A DNA stretch of 64,000 nucleotides from Bradyrhizobium sp. B124 (lineage in GTDB: Bacteria > Pseudomonadota > Alphaproteobacteria > Rhizobiales > Xanthobacteraceae), in assembly GCF_038967635.1 (NCBI RefSeq), contig NZ_CP152413.1:5026001-5090000 (forward strand). Reading direction: 5' to 3'. Shown piece by piece: positions 26,360 to 34,524 of this stretch. The position numbers were made by a program, and so were the translations under genes. Within the stretch, counting starts at the first letter, position 1, and each line of letters starts with the position of its first letter. Below the pieces are notes generated by a model. That model was given only the letters and a program-made list of their open reading frames with translations, did not search any database and was not told the DNA's origin.

Positions 26360-26920
26360 ATGACGGATGGTTTGAGCACTGATGCGGCTGCAGCGGCGTT
26401 CGGATGGACGCGCGCCGCGGATGCCGGCCTGAGCTTCCGTCGTATCGCCGATGCCGATTTGCCCTTCCTGTCGCGGCTCTATGCTTCGACGCGCACCGAT
26501 GAACTGGCAGTGACACCGTGGAGCGCGGAGCAGAAGGCCGCCTTCCTGGCGATGCAGTTCCAGGCGCAGCATGCGCATTACCAGCAGCACTATCCGACGG
26601 CCGACTGGCTGGTGACGATGCGCGGTGGAGAGGATATCGGCCGCCTCTATGTCGACCGCTGGCCGAGCGAGCATTGCGTCATCGATATCGCCTTCCTGCC
26701 CGAACATCGCGGATCGGGTCTCGGCGGCGTGCTGATGCGCGACCTGCTCGACGAGGCCGCCGGCGCAGGCAAGGCGATGTCAATCCATGTCGAGAAGTTC
26801 AATCCGGCGATGCGGCTCTACCGCCGGCTCGGTTTCGTCACCGAGGAAGACAAGGGCGTCTACGACCTGATGCGCTGGCGCGGGACCGCAGCTTCCGGCC
26901 ATCAGGTGAAGACCGCCTGA
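26360..26920 (+). CDS. GNAT family N-acetyltransferase linked to collar genes
   Basis: A 186-residue acetyltransferase of the GNAT fold. Motif A is visible as IAFLPEHRGSGLGGVLMRDLL (the RGSGLG is the acetyl-CoA pyrophosphate loop). Motif B follows as FNPAMRLYRRLGFV. The N-terminal 30 residues are extra to the core fold. It starts 7 bp after collar gene 3 without a strong ribosome site, so translational coupling is likely. GNAT genes recur next to collar proteins and DUF6916 genes in unrelated bacteria, which suggests modification of the collar or giant protein. Which amine is acetylated is unknown. Its 3' end overlaps the convergent gene by 19 bp. Confidence 0.85.
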   Translation: MTDGLSTDAAAAAFGWTRAADAGLSFRRIADADLPFLSRLYASTRTDELAVTPWSAEQKAAFLAMQFQAQHAHYQQHYPTADWLVTMRGGEDIGRLYVDRWPSEHCVIDIAFLPEHRGSGLGGVLMRDLLDEAAGAGKAMSIHVEKFNPAMRLYRRLGFVTEEDKGVYDLMRWRGTAASGHQVKTA

Positions 26921-27204
26921 TAGCCGTTGCCGTCTCCGAGCGGGCCGATCGGCACCAGGAAGATCTCGATCACGCCGAGTGCCGGATGCCGCACCGGATA
27001 GATCGCCTGCGGCAACCAGGCTCCCTTCGGCGTCGTGAACAGCAGCGAGAACGCACCGCCCGGCCGGCCGCTGTTGCCCGCGGCCTCGACCTTAGCGAGC
27101 TTCAACGCCACGACGCCTTCCGCCGTCTGCATCTCGAACTCCGCATCTCGATGCGGCATGAAGTCGTCAAGATGCAGTTCGGCCAGATCGACGGTGGATG
27201 ACAT
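26902..27204 (-). CDS. DUF6916-like small protein
   Basis: A 100-residue protein resembling the small uncharacterised family annotated as DUF6916. Features are an N-terminal LAELHLDDFMPHRDAEFEM, the central FSLLFTTPKGAWLPQAIYPV and the ending EIFLVPIGPLGDGNGYQAVF. No signal peptide, membrane segment or catalytic motif is seen; it is probably a compact beta-rich fold. ATG at 27204 is chosen because AGGGACG lies upstream and because the longer frame to 27549 runs through a palindromic repeat. It is convergent with the collar/GNAT operon. Relatives are typically neighbours of collar proteins, so it likely belongs to the same system despite its opposite strand. Confidence 0.75.
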   Translation of the reverse strand: MSSTVDLAELHLDDFMPHRDAEFEMQTAEGVVALKLAKVEAAGNSGRPGGAFSLLFTTPKGAWLPQAIYPVRHPALGVIEIFLVPIGPLGDGNGYQAVFT

Positions 27205-27330
27205 GCGCACGTCCCTGTTGCTTTCGAGGTGTAACACACGCCGCGATGTTGCCGTCAAGATTTCTGCCAGGCATCCATTCTTCGATCCGAAGCCCTTGCC
27301 GCCCTCACGTCGAGAGGTCCTGTCGTCGAC

Positions 27331-27436
27331 CGTCATTCCGGGGCTCGCGAAGCGAGAACCCGGAATCCATTCATCCACTTGTTCGGTGGCACAATGGATT
27401 CCGGGCTCGGCGCTTCGCGCCGCCCCGGAACGACGG
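27331..27436. repeat. Palindromic repeat, cgtcattccgg family, copy 1
   Basis: The ends cgtcattccggggc and gccccggaacgacgg pair, with inner arms cccggaatccat and atggattccggg. Other copies are at 42111-42208 and 51517-51623, with a diverged relative at 48194-48321. Confidence 0.75.
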
Positions 27437-27577
27437 GTGGATGGAGCGGTGCCCCCAAGCGCACCCGGCTTTCCCTGCGCCCTCTGCCCAAGAGGAGGGT
27501 AAGTAAACGCAAGACTCGGGTGCATCGCGCCGCGAGGATGCGGAAGCATGACTCACAGAATGCGCAACACACTCGGC

Positions 27578-27697
27578 GTCGTCCTGGCGAAAGCCAGGAC
27601 CCACTACCCCAGATTTCGATTGCTGCGCGACGCTGCGGCCGCGTCCCTTTCATCACCAAATGCGGTGGTTATGGGTCCCGGCCTTCGCCGGGACGAC
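27578..27697. repeat. Palindromic repeat, gtcgtcccgg family, copy 2
   Basis: The left end gtcgtcctggcgaaagccag and the right end gtcccggccttcgccgggac plus gac pair imperfectly. It lies in the 27205-27821 gap, which otherwise holds no recognisable gene. Confidence 0.7.
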
Positions 27698-27821
27698 TGC
27701 GTTGAACGCGGAGCCTCCGACCGTGCAACCCAGGAGCCCTGATGACGGCCCCGATTTCCTCCGCTAACCTCCCCGCAAAGGGCCGCCGGCAAGGCGGGCC
27801 ATCTTGAGGGAGGACAGCCGC

Positions 27822-28976
27822 GTGCATCGAGGCCGTGTCGTATTCGGCGCCATGGACGAGGTCGTGTTCGGGCGGCCCGCTCGTGAGGCCATCGTCGAGC
27901 AACTGGACCGGCTTGGCGCCCAGCGCGCCTTCCTGATGGTGTCGGGTACGCTGAACCGCGAGACCGACGAGATCGAAAAAGTCCGCCAGGCGCTCGGCGC
28001 CCGCTGCGTCGGTACATTCGACCAGATGCCAGCGCACACGCCGCGTGCCGCCGTCATCGCGGCGGCGGAACAGGCGCGTGACGCGAAGGCCGACCTGATC
28101 GTCACCATCGGCGGCGGCTCGATCACCGACGGCGCCAAGGCGGTGCAGCTTTGCCTCGCCAACAACGTCACGACATCCGACGGTATCGACACGATCCGCA
28201 CCCGTGGCGGCGTCTCGCCCGAGATGAATCCTCCCACCGTGCGCCAGATCAGCGTGCCGACCACGATCGCCGGCGGCGAGTTCTCCTCGATCGCAGGCGT
28301 CACCAACGAGGCCAAGCGGCAGAAGGAGATGCTGCGCCATCCCCTGGTGATGCCGCGCGCCACCATCCTCGATCCGGACCTGTCGGTGCACACGCCGGAC
28401 TGGCTGTTCCTGTCGACCGGCATCCGCGCGGTCGATCATTGCGTCGAGGGCATCTGCTCGCGCGAGGCGCATCCTTACGGCGATGCACAGGCGCTGAAGG
28501 GGCTGGAGATGCTGGCGCAGGGCCTGCCGCGGGTGAAGGCCGATCCGAAGGACATCCCGGCGCGGATGGATTGCCAGATCGGCACCTGGCTGTCGACCGG
28601 CCCGCTCGCCTCCGGCGTGCCGATGGGCGCGAGCCACGGCATAGGCTATGTGCTCGGCGCCGAATTCGACGTGCCGCACGGCTACACGTCATGCGTGATG
28701 CTGCCGGCGGTGATGCGCTGGAACAAGCGCGACAATGCCGACCGGCAGGCGCTGGTCGCGGCCGCGATGGGCCATCCGGGCGCGGACGCCGGCGACGTGC
28801 TCGACCGCTTCATCCGCGACCTCGGCATGCCGCGCAGCCTGCAGGAGGTCCGTGTTGGCCCTGAGCATTTCGACCGCATCGCGGCGGGTGCGATGCGCAC
28901 GCCCTGGGTGCCGCGCAATCCGCGCAAGATCGACGGTCCATCCCAGGTCCGCGAGATTCTGATGATGGCCGCTTAA
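27822..28976 (+). CDS. Iron-containing alcohol dehydrogenase / maleylacetate reductase-like
   Basis: A 384-residue NAD(P)-dependent oxidoreductase of the group III (iron-type) dehydrogenase fold. The nucleotide-binding segment IVTIGGGSITDGAK is near residue 100. Metal-region histidines are recognisable in IRAVDHCVEG and in GVPMGASHGIGYVLG with a further His in FDVPHGYTS. Length fits maleylacetate reductase and related alcohol dehydrogenases. GTG at 27822 is chosen because GGGAGG lies 8 bases upstream; the TTG at 27804 precedes that site. An acyl-CoA synthetase follows after a palindromic repeat. The pair may oxidise an alcohol or reduce a keto-acid and then activate the acid, but the substrate is unknown. 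Confidence 0.82.
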   Translation: MHRGRVVFGAMDEVVFGRPAREAIVEQLDRLGAQRAFLMVSGTLNRETDEIEKVRQALGARCVGTFDQMPAHTPRAAVIAAAEQARDAKADLIVTIGGGSITDGAKAVQLCLANNVTTSDGIDTIRTRGGVSPEMNPPTVRQISVPTTIAGGEFSSIAGVTNEAKRQKEMLRHPLVMPRATILDPDLSVHTPDWLFLSTGIRAVDHCVEGICSREAHPYGDAQALKGLEMLAQGLPRVKADPKDIPARMDCQIGTWLSTGPLASGVPMGASHGIGYVLGAEFDVPHGYTSCVMLPAVMRWNKRDNADRQALVAAAMGHPGADAGDVLDRFIRDLGMPRSLQEVRVGPEHFDRIAAGAMRTPWVPRNPRKIDGPSQVREILMMAA

Positions 28977-29050
28977 AGCATGATCCGGAAAAGTGCGAAG
29001 CGGTTTTCCCTCGCGACAAACGCGAAGCGTTTGCGCGGAGATCATGCTCA
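28975..29050. repeat. aaagcatgatc repeat abutting a stop codon
   Basis: Arms aaagcatgatc at 28975 and gatcatgctc ending at 29050 enclose ggaaaagtgcgaagcggtttt-like and cgcgaag/gcgtttgcg stems. The first bases of the element form part of the TAA stop of the dehydrogenase gene. The core matches the second unit at 9663-9711. Confidence 0.75.
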
Positions 29051-29090
29051 AACAGGAAGCAAAGCAACACTGAGGGAGATCTGAGCTTCG

Positions 29091-30641
29091 ATGTACACCG
29101 GCAAGCATGCTTACCTGCGCCCGCTGCAACCGGCCTTCATCATGGCCGGGACCGGCGAGATCGTCACCTATCGCGAGCTCGAGGCGCGCAACAACCGTCT
29201 CGCGCATCTGTTCCGCAACCGCGGCATGAAGCGGCTCGACCACTATTCGATCTTCATGGAGAACAACAACCGCTACCTCGAGGCCTGCGGCGCCGGTGAA
29301 CGTTCCGGCCTCTACTTCACCTGCGTCAATTCCTACCTCACGGCCGGCGAGCTCGCCTACATCCTGACCAACAGCCAGTCGCGGATCCTGATCACCTCGA
29401 AGCTGAAGCTCGACATCGCGCGCGAGGCGCTGAAGGAGTGCCCGCAGGTCGAGCTCTGCATCGTGGTCGACGGCGACAGTGAGAGCGATCGCATCGTCGG
29501 ACTGCAACAGGCCACCGCGGGGCTGCCGGCGACGCCGATCGCGGACGAATATGCGGGCACCGCGATGCTCTATTCGTCCGGCACGACCGGCCGGCCGAAG
29601 GGCATCGTGCGGCCGCTGCCCGAGCAGCCGCCGTCGCAAAACCTGCCGCTGTTCGATTTCCTGACCAAGCTCTGGCACTACCGCGAGGGCATGGTCTATC
29701 TGTCGCCGGCGCCGCTCTATCACTCGGCGCCGCAGGCCGCGGTCAATCTCACCATCCGGATGGGGGGCACCGTCGTCATCATGGAAAGCTTCGATCCCGA
29801 GCGCTATCTCCAGCTCGTCGAAAAATGGGGCATCACCCACAGCCAGCTGGTGCCGACGATGTTCTCGCGCCTGTTGAAGCTGCCCGAGGAGATTCGTACC
29901 CGCTACGATCTGTCGACGCTCGAGATCGCGATCCATGCCGCGGCGCCCTGCCCGGCGCTGGTCAAGGACGACATGATCAAATGGTGGGGCCCGATCATTC
30001 ACGAATATTACGGCGCGACCGAGGGCCTCGGCTTCACCGCCTGCAACAGCGAGGAATGGCTCGCGCATCGCGGCACCGTCGGCAAGGTGCTGCTCGGCGA
30101 CCTCCATATCCTCGACGAGAACATGCAGCCCTGCCCGAAGGGCACGCCCGGCACCGTGTGGTTCAAGACCGCCACGCCGTTCGAGTATTTCAACGATCCG
30201 GCCAAGACCAGCGAGGCCCGCTCGGCGGACGGCAGCATGAGCACGGTCGGCGACGTCGGCTATGTCGACGACGACAACTTCCTCTATCTGACCGATCGCG
30301 CCACCTTCATGATCATCTCCGGCGGCGTGAATATCTACCCGCAGGAATGCGAGAACCTCCTGATCACCCATCCCAAGGTCGCCGACGCCGCGGTGTTCGG
30401 CGTGCCCAATGTCGATCTCGGCGAGGAGGTGAAAGCGGTGGTGCAGCCGGTCGACGGCGTCGCACCCGGACCTGATCTCGCCGAGGAGTTGATCGCGTTC
30501 TGCGCAAGCGCGCTGTCGCGCCAGAAGGTGCCGCGCTCGGTCGATTTCGAGGCCGAGCTGCCGCGGCTGCCGACCGGAAAACTCTACAAGCGCCTGCTGC
30601 GCGATCGCTATTGGGGCAACAAGACCTCACGGATCGTCTGA
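29091..30641 (+). CDS. Acyl-CoA synthetase (AMP-forming)
   Basis: A 516-residue ANL-family adenylating enzyme. The P-loop-like motif A3 is LYSSGTTGRPKG at about residue 162. The YYGATEG motif A5 is near 305. The hinge region DVGYVDDDNFLYLTDR and the C-terminal lysine in PTGKLYKR complete the set needed for acyl-adenylate and thioester formation. Motifs and length are normal for medium or long chain or aromatic acid CoA ligases; the acid cannot be named. The start has GAGGGAGAT about 10 bases upstream. It follows the iron-type dehydrogenase on the same strand with only a palindromic repeat between. Confidence 0.9.
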   Translation: MYTGKHAYLRPLQPAFIMAGTGEIVTYRELEARNNRLAHLFRNRGMKRLDHYSIFMENNNRYLEACGAGERSGLYFTCVNSYLTAGELAYILTNSQSRILITSKLKLDIAREALKECPQVELCIVVDGDSESDRIVGLQQATAGLPATPIADEYAGTAMLYSSGTTGRPKGIVRPLPEQPPSQNLPLFDFLTKLWHYREGMVYLSPAPLYHSAPQAAVNLTIRMGGTVVIMESFDPERYLQLVEKWGITHSQLVPTMFSRLLKLPEEIRTRYDLSTLEIAIHAAAPCPALVKDDMIKWWGPIIHEYYGATEGLGFTACNSEEWLAHRGTVGKVLLGDLHILDENMQPCPKGTPGTVWFKTATPFEYFNDPAKTSEARSADGSMSTVGDVGYVDDDNFLYLTDRATFMIISGGVNIYPQECENLLITHPKVADAAVFGVPNVDLGEEVKAVVQPVDGVAPGPDLAEELIAFCASALSRQKVPRSVDFEAELPRLPTGKLYKRLLRDRYWGNKTSRIV

Positions 30642-30763
30642 ACAGGCGATGCGGCGCGCCGAGCCCTCGCAGCCATGGACGCCGCACGGCGTAACGGACT
30701 CGCCCGTCGCGCGGATTTCGCGCTATGCTCCGGGATCGCAAGCCCGCTTCGCCGGAGGCCGCC

Positions 30764-31462
30764 ATGCCGTCGCCCCAGCCGCGCGAGCCCGAGCCGGGAC
30801 AGGCCGGAAGGCTCGAATTCACTGCCGCCGAGATCGGTGCGCTCGCCCATCTCTATCGTGGCGAGGTCTACCGCAGCACGGTCTGGCGCACCCGCCTCGA
30901 CAGCTCCACCAACTGGGCGGTAGTCACGACCGGCATCGCGCTGTCGGCGACCTACAGCAGCGCGGAGGCTTCGCCTTTGCCGATGGTGCTGGTCGGGCTG
31001 CTGGTCACGGTCTTTCTGTTGTTCGAGGCGCGGCGCTACCGCTACTTCAACGTCTGGCGTGCCCGGGCGCGGTTGCTCGAAACCGATTTCTACGCGCCGA
31101 TGATCCGCGGCGAAGGTCCCTCGCCGGGCTCGGCCTGGACCGAGCTGCTCGCCAACGACTACCGCCACCCGAGGTATCACATCAGCCTTGCACGGGCGAT
31201 CGGCCGGCGGCTGCGCCGAACCTATGGCTGGATCTTCGCGATCCAGGCCATCGCCTATTACGGCAAGCTGGCGATCCATCCGCTGCCGCTGACCACGCTG
31301 AGCGAGATCTGGGACCGCGCCTCGATCGGCCCGATTCCCGGAGCCATCGTTGTTCTGGCCGGCGTCGCCTTCCATTCCAGCTGGGCGCTGTTCGCCTTCG
31401 TCACGCATCGCATGGAGGTCGCTGACCGCCGGACGCGGCACAATCTGATCGCGATGGGGTGA
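30764..31462 (+). CDS. DUF2270 membrane protein
   Basis: A 232-residue protein of the uncharacterised DUF2270 family. The soluble N-terminus contains AEIGALAHLYRGEVYRSTVWRTRLD. It is followed by membrane segments near residues 57-75, 79-97, about 160-178 and 198-222. The loop FNVWRARARLLETDFY is typical of the family. The function is unknown. Start at ATG 30764 is selected over 30725 because CGGAGG lies 5 bases before it. The gene sits between an acyl-CoA synthetase and a dioxygenase on the same strand, with gaps of about 120 and 80 bp, so a shared transcript is possible but not shown. Confidence 0.78.
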   Translation: MPSPQPREPEPGQAGRLEFTAAEIGALAHLYRGEVYRSTVWRTRLDSSTNWAVVTTGIALSATYSSAEASPLPMVLVGLLVTVFLLFEARRYRYFNVWRARARLLETDFYAPMIRGEGPSPGSAWTELLANDYRHPRYHISLARAIGRRLRRTYGWIFAIQAIAYYGKLAIHPLPLTTLSEIWDRASIGPIPGAIVVLAGVAFHSSWALFAFVTHRMEVADRRTRHNLIAMG

Positions 31463-31541
31463 GGCGGCGCGAGCCGCGTTGCCGCTGGCGGGCTTTTCCC
31501 CTAACCTCGCCTCAAGAAGAAACGTCAGGGAGGATTTGCCG

Positions 31542-32429
31542 ATGGAAGTGATCCCACTGCGCGAGGGATTCGGAGCCGAACTGCGCGGCGTCACACTTTC
31601 GGATGTTGCCGGCAGCGATGCCGCCTATGCCGCGGTGCGCGCGGCGTTCGAGGAACACTCGGTGCTGGTGTTCCGCGGCCAGGAGCTCAGCGACGACATC
31701 CAGCTCGCGTTCTCGCGCCGCTTCGGTCCGCCCGAGACGACCAAGGTCGGCTCGATGGGCACCGGCTCGCATTTCGTGATCCTGTCGACCTTCGGACCCG
31801 ACGGCAAGGTAGTTCCATCGGACCATCGGCAGCAGCTGCGCGCCAAGGCCAATCAGCTCTGGCACACCGACTCCTCCTTCAAGCGCGTGCCGGCGCTGAC
31901 CTCGATCCTGTCCGCGCGCATCATCCCCGAACATGGCGGCGAGACCGAGTTCGTCTCGATGCGGCTTGCGTTCGAGCGGCTCGACAAGGACGTGGCGAAG
32001 CGGCTGGAGAACTCGTTCGCCTGGCACTCCTACGCGCATTCGCGCAGCAAGGTGGCAACCGGACTCGCGACATCGGAAGAAGTCGACGCACTGCCGCCGG
32101 TGTGCTGGCGCATGGTCTGGCGCAATCCCGTCAACGGCCGCGGCGCACTGTATCTGGCCTCCCACGCCTATGGCGTCGAGGGCATGGAGGCCGATGCCGG
32201 CAAGACGCTGATCGAGCAATTGACCGAAGCCGCCACCGCGCCCGGCGTCAGCTATCTGCATCAGTGGAAGCAGGGTGACGTCGTGATGTGGGACAACCGC
32301 GCCACCATGCATCGCGGCCGCCCCTGGCCGGCGCATGAGGGCCGCCTGATGATCCGCACCACGATCTCGGCGACCGAGGCCGATGGTGTCGCGAACATGC
32401 AGCCGCCCTCAACGCAGGCGGCGGAATGA
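31542..32429 (+). CDS. TauD/TfdA-family 2-oxoglutarate-dependent dioxygenase
   Basis: A 295-residue Fe(II)/2-oxoglutarate oxygenase. The metal triad is visible: H108 and D110 in LWHTDSSF, and the distal histidine H257 in TMHRGRPW. The 2-oxoglutarate-binding arginine follows in MIRTTI. The family includes taurine, 2,4-D and other sulfonate or phenoxyacid dioxygenases; substrate specificity cannot be inferred. Start at 31542 is set by GGGAGG 8-9 bases upstream, while the 31479 alternative lacks a ribosome site. No sulfonate transporter is adjacent. A peptide-type importer operon follows after a palindromic repeat. Confidence 0.87.
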   Translation: MEVIPLREGFGAELRGVTLSDVAGSDAAYAAVRAAFEEHSVLVFRGQELSDDIQLAFSRRFGPPETTKVGSMGTGSHFVILSTFGPDGKVVPSDHRQQLRAKANQLWHTDSSFKRVPALTSILSARIIPEHGGETEFVSMRLAFERLDKDVAKRLENSFAWHSYAHSRSKVATGLATSEEVDALPPVCWRMVWRNPVNGRGALYLASHAYGVEGMEADAGKTLIEQLTEAATAPGVSYLHQWKQGDVVMWDNRATMHRGRPWPAHEGRLMIRTTISATEADGVANMQPPSTQAAE

Positions 32430-32443
32430 AGCGAATGTTTCCC

Positions 32444-32547
32444 CGTCATCCTGAGGAGCGAGCGCAGCGAGCCTCGAAGGATGAATCGGCCCGGCCGGTG
32501 GCCGTCGATCCTTCGAGACGCGCGTTCCGCGCTCCTCAGGATGACGG
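32444..32547. repeat. Palindromic repeat, cgtcaccctgagg family, copy 2
   Basis: Ends cgtcatcctgagg and cctcaggatgacgg pair perfectly over 13 bases, with inner gcctcgaaggatgaa and atccttcgagac arms. It lies in the 32430-32843 gap. The remainder of that gap is more AT-rich and probably holds the importer promoter; no gene is seen in it. Confidence 0.8.
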
Positions 32548-32843
32548 AGAACAAGTATGCGGCGACGGTCGCAATCGGCGACAAACTGTCGCTGATTGCG
32601 GAAGGTCTCACATCGCACGCATCGGCGCTATCAATCGAATTCGAACGGAGATTCGTAGCTTCATAGCAAAACAGACTGAGTTCCCCGCAATCACAGCCAT
32701 TATTCCCCGTCCGTGGAAATTTCAATGCTGCCACGTCATCCGAATTGCCAATCCCCGCACGGCCCTCGCTTGTTGCCCGACAGCCTCACCGTGGTATCGT
32801 CGATGCCAATCGGCCATTGAGACCGAAATTTGTGGAGGGGACC

Positions 32844-34439
32844 ATGCGGAGCGTGCAAGCGCTGGCCGTCGCGGTGTTGTCTGTACTGACCATCAGCGAC
32901 GTTTCGTGCGCAGCCGAGCCGAAATCCGGCGGCATCTTCAGGATCTACCACCGCGATAGCCCCGGCAGTGCCTCGATCCACGAGGGCGCGACCTATTCGG
33001 TGAATATTCCGTTCATGCCGATATTCAACAACCTCGTCATCTTCGACCAGCATATCGCGCAGAACAGCGCCGACACGATCCGGCCCGAGCTTGCGGAGAG
33101 CTGGGCCTGGAGCGGCGACAACAAGACGCTGACCTTCAAGCTGCGCAAGGACGTGAAGTGGCACGACGGCAAGCCGTTCACCGCGGCTGACGTCAAATGC
33201 ACCTTCGACATGCTGATGGGCAAGTCGCAGCAGAAGTTCCGGCAGAACCCGCGCAAATCCTGGTACGACCAGGTCGACGAGATCACCACCAACGGCGACT
33301 ATGAGGCATCGTTCAAGCTGAAGCGGCCGCAGCCCGCGCTCTTGTCGCTGCTCGCCTCGGGCTATTCGCCGGTCTATCCCTGTCACGTGTCGCCAGCGGA
33401 GATGCGCACCAAGCCTGTTGGCACCGGCCCGTTCAAGTTCGTCGAGTTCAAGGCCAACGAATCGATCAAGCTCACCAAGAACCCCGATTACTTCAAGAAG
33501 GGCCTGCCCTATCTCGACGGCATCGAGTTCACCATTATCACCAACCGCTCGACGGCGATCCTCGGCTTCGTCTCGGGCAAGTTCGACATGACATTCCCGA
33601 CCGAGGTCTCGATCCCGCTGCTCAAGGACGTCAAGTCGCAGGACCCCAAGGCGGTCTGTATGGTGGAACCGAACAATGTCTCCACCAACATCATCATCAA
33701 TTCGAGCGGACCGCCGTTCGACAATCTCGACATCCGTCGCGCGCTGGCGCTGGCGCTCGATCGCAAGGCGTTCATCCAGATCATGTTCGAGGGCCAGGGC
33801 GACATCGGCGGCACCATGGAGCCGGCACCCGACGGCTTGTGGGCGATGCCGAAGGAGATGCTGGAGCAGATCCCCGGCTACGGTCCCGACATCGAGAAGA
33901 ATCGCGAGGAAGCCCGCAAGCTGATGCAGAAAGCAGGTTATGGCCCGGACAAGCACCTGCAGATCAAGGTGTCGACCCGCAACATCGCGGTCTACCGCGA
34001 TCCCGCGATCATCCTGATCGACCAGATCAAGAGCATCTATATCGACGCCGAGCTCGACGTCGTCGACACCGCGCAATGGTTCCCGAAGATCGCACGCAAG
34101 GACTATTCGCTCGGCCTCAACCTCACGGGTAACGCCGTCGACGAGCCCGATCAGTCCTTCTACGAAAACTATGCCTGCGGCTCGGAGCGGAACTACACCA
34201 ATTATTGCAACAAGGACATCGAGAAGCTGTTCGACCAGCAATCCGAGGAGACCAACATCGACAAGCGCAAGAAGCTGGTCTGGGAGATCGACAAGAAGCT
34301 GCAGGAAGACGTCGCGCGTCCGATCATCTTCCATGCCCGCACCGGCACTTGCTGGAAGCCTTACGTGAAGAATGTCACGATCATGTCCAACAGCTCCTAT
34401 AACGGCTATCGCTACGAAGACGTCTGGTTGGACAAGTAG
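32844..34439 (+). CDS. Peptide/opine-type ABC transporter substrate-binding protein (family 5)
   Basis: A 531-residue extracytoplasmic binding protein with a Sec signal (MRSVQALAVAVLSVLTISDVSCA). The SBP family 5 core is clear: PELAESWAWSGDNKTLTFKLR, then VKWHDGKPFTAADV and, later, LDIRRALALALDRKAF. It captures oligopeptides, nickel chelates, opines or similar compounds; the ligand is undetermined. Start at 32844 follows GGAGGGG by 4-6 bases. It heads a five-gene operon with two permeases and two ATPases in the canonical Opp/Dpp order, with a gap of 85 bp before the first permease. Confidence 0.92.
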   Translation: MRSVQALAVAVLSVLTISDVSCAAEPKSGGIFRIYHRDSPGSASIHEGATYSVNIPFMPIFNNLVIFDQHIAQNSADTIRPELAESWAWSGDNKTLTFKLRKDVKWHDGKPFTAADVKCTFDMLMGKSQQKFRQNPRKSWYDQVDEITTNGDYEASFKLKRPQPALLSLLASGYSPVYPCHVSPAEMRTKPVGTGPFKFVEFKANESIKLTKNPDYFKKGLPYLDGIEFTIITNRSTAILGFVSGKFDMTFPTEVSIPLLKDVKSQDPKAVCMVEPNNVSTNIIINSSGPPFDNLDIRRALALALDRKAFIQIMFEGQGDIGGTMEPAPDGLWAMPKEMLEQIPGYGPDIEKNREEARKLMQKAGYGPDKHLQIKVSTRNIAVYRDPAIILIDQIKSIYIDAELDVVDTAQWFPKIARKDYSLGLNLTGNAVDEPDQSFYENYACGSERNYTNYCNKDIEKLFDQQSEETNIDKRKKLVWEIDKKLQEDVARPIIFHARTGTCWKPYVKNVTIMSNSSYNGYRYEDVWLDK

Positions 34440-34524
34440 GCATAGCGTCTTCGAGCGAAGTGGATACCGGTTCGCGTCAAGAAAACGCGTCAAGAGAAGA
34501 TTCGGGATCAGGGAGAGAGCCAGG

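Noticed and set aside
32444..32547. Rho-independent terminator after the dioxygenase gene
   Set aside because: The stem is far longer than a terminator, lacks a T-run and recurs elsewhere as a dispersed repeat.
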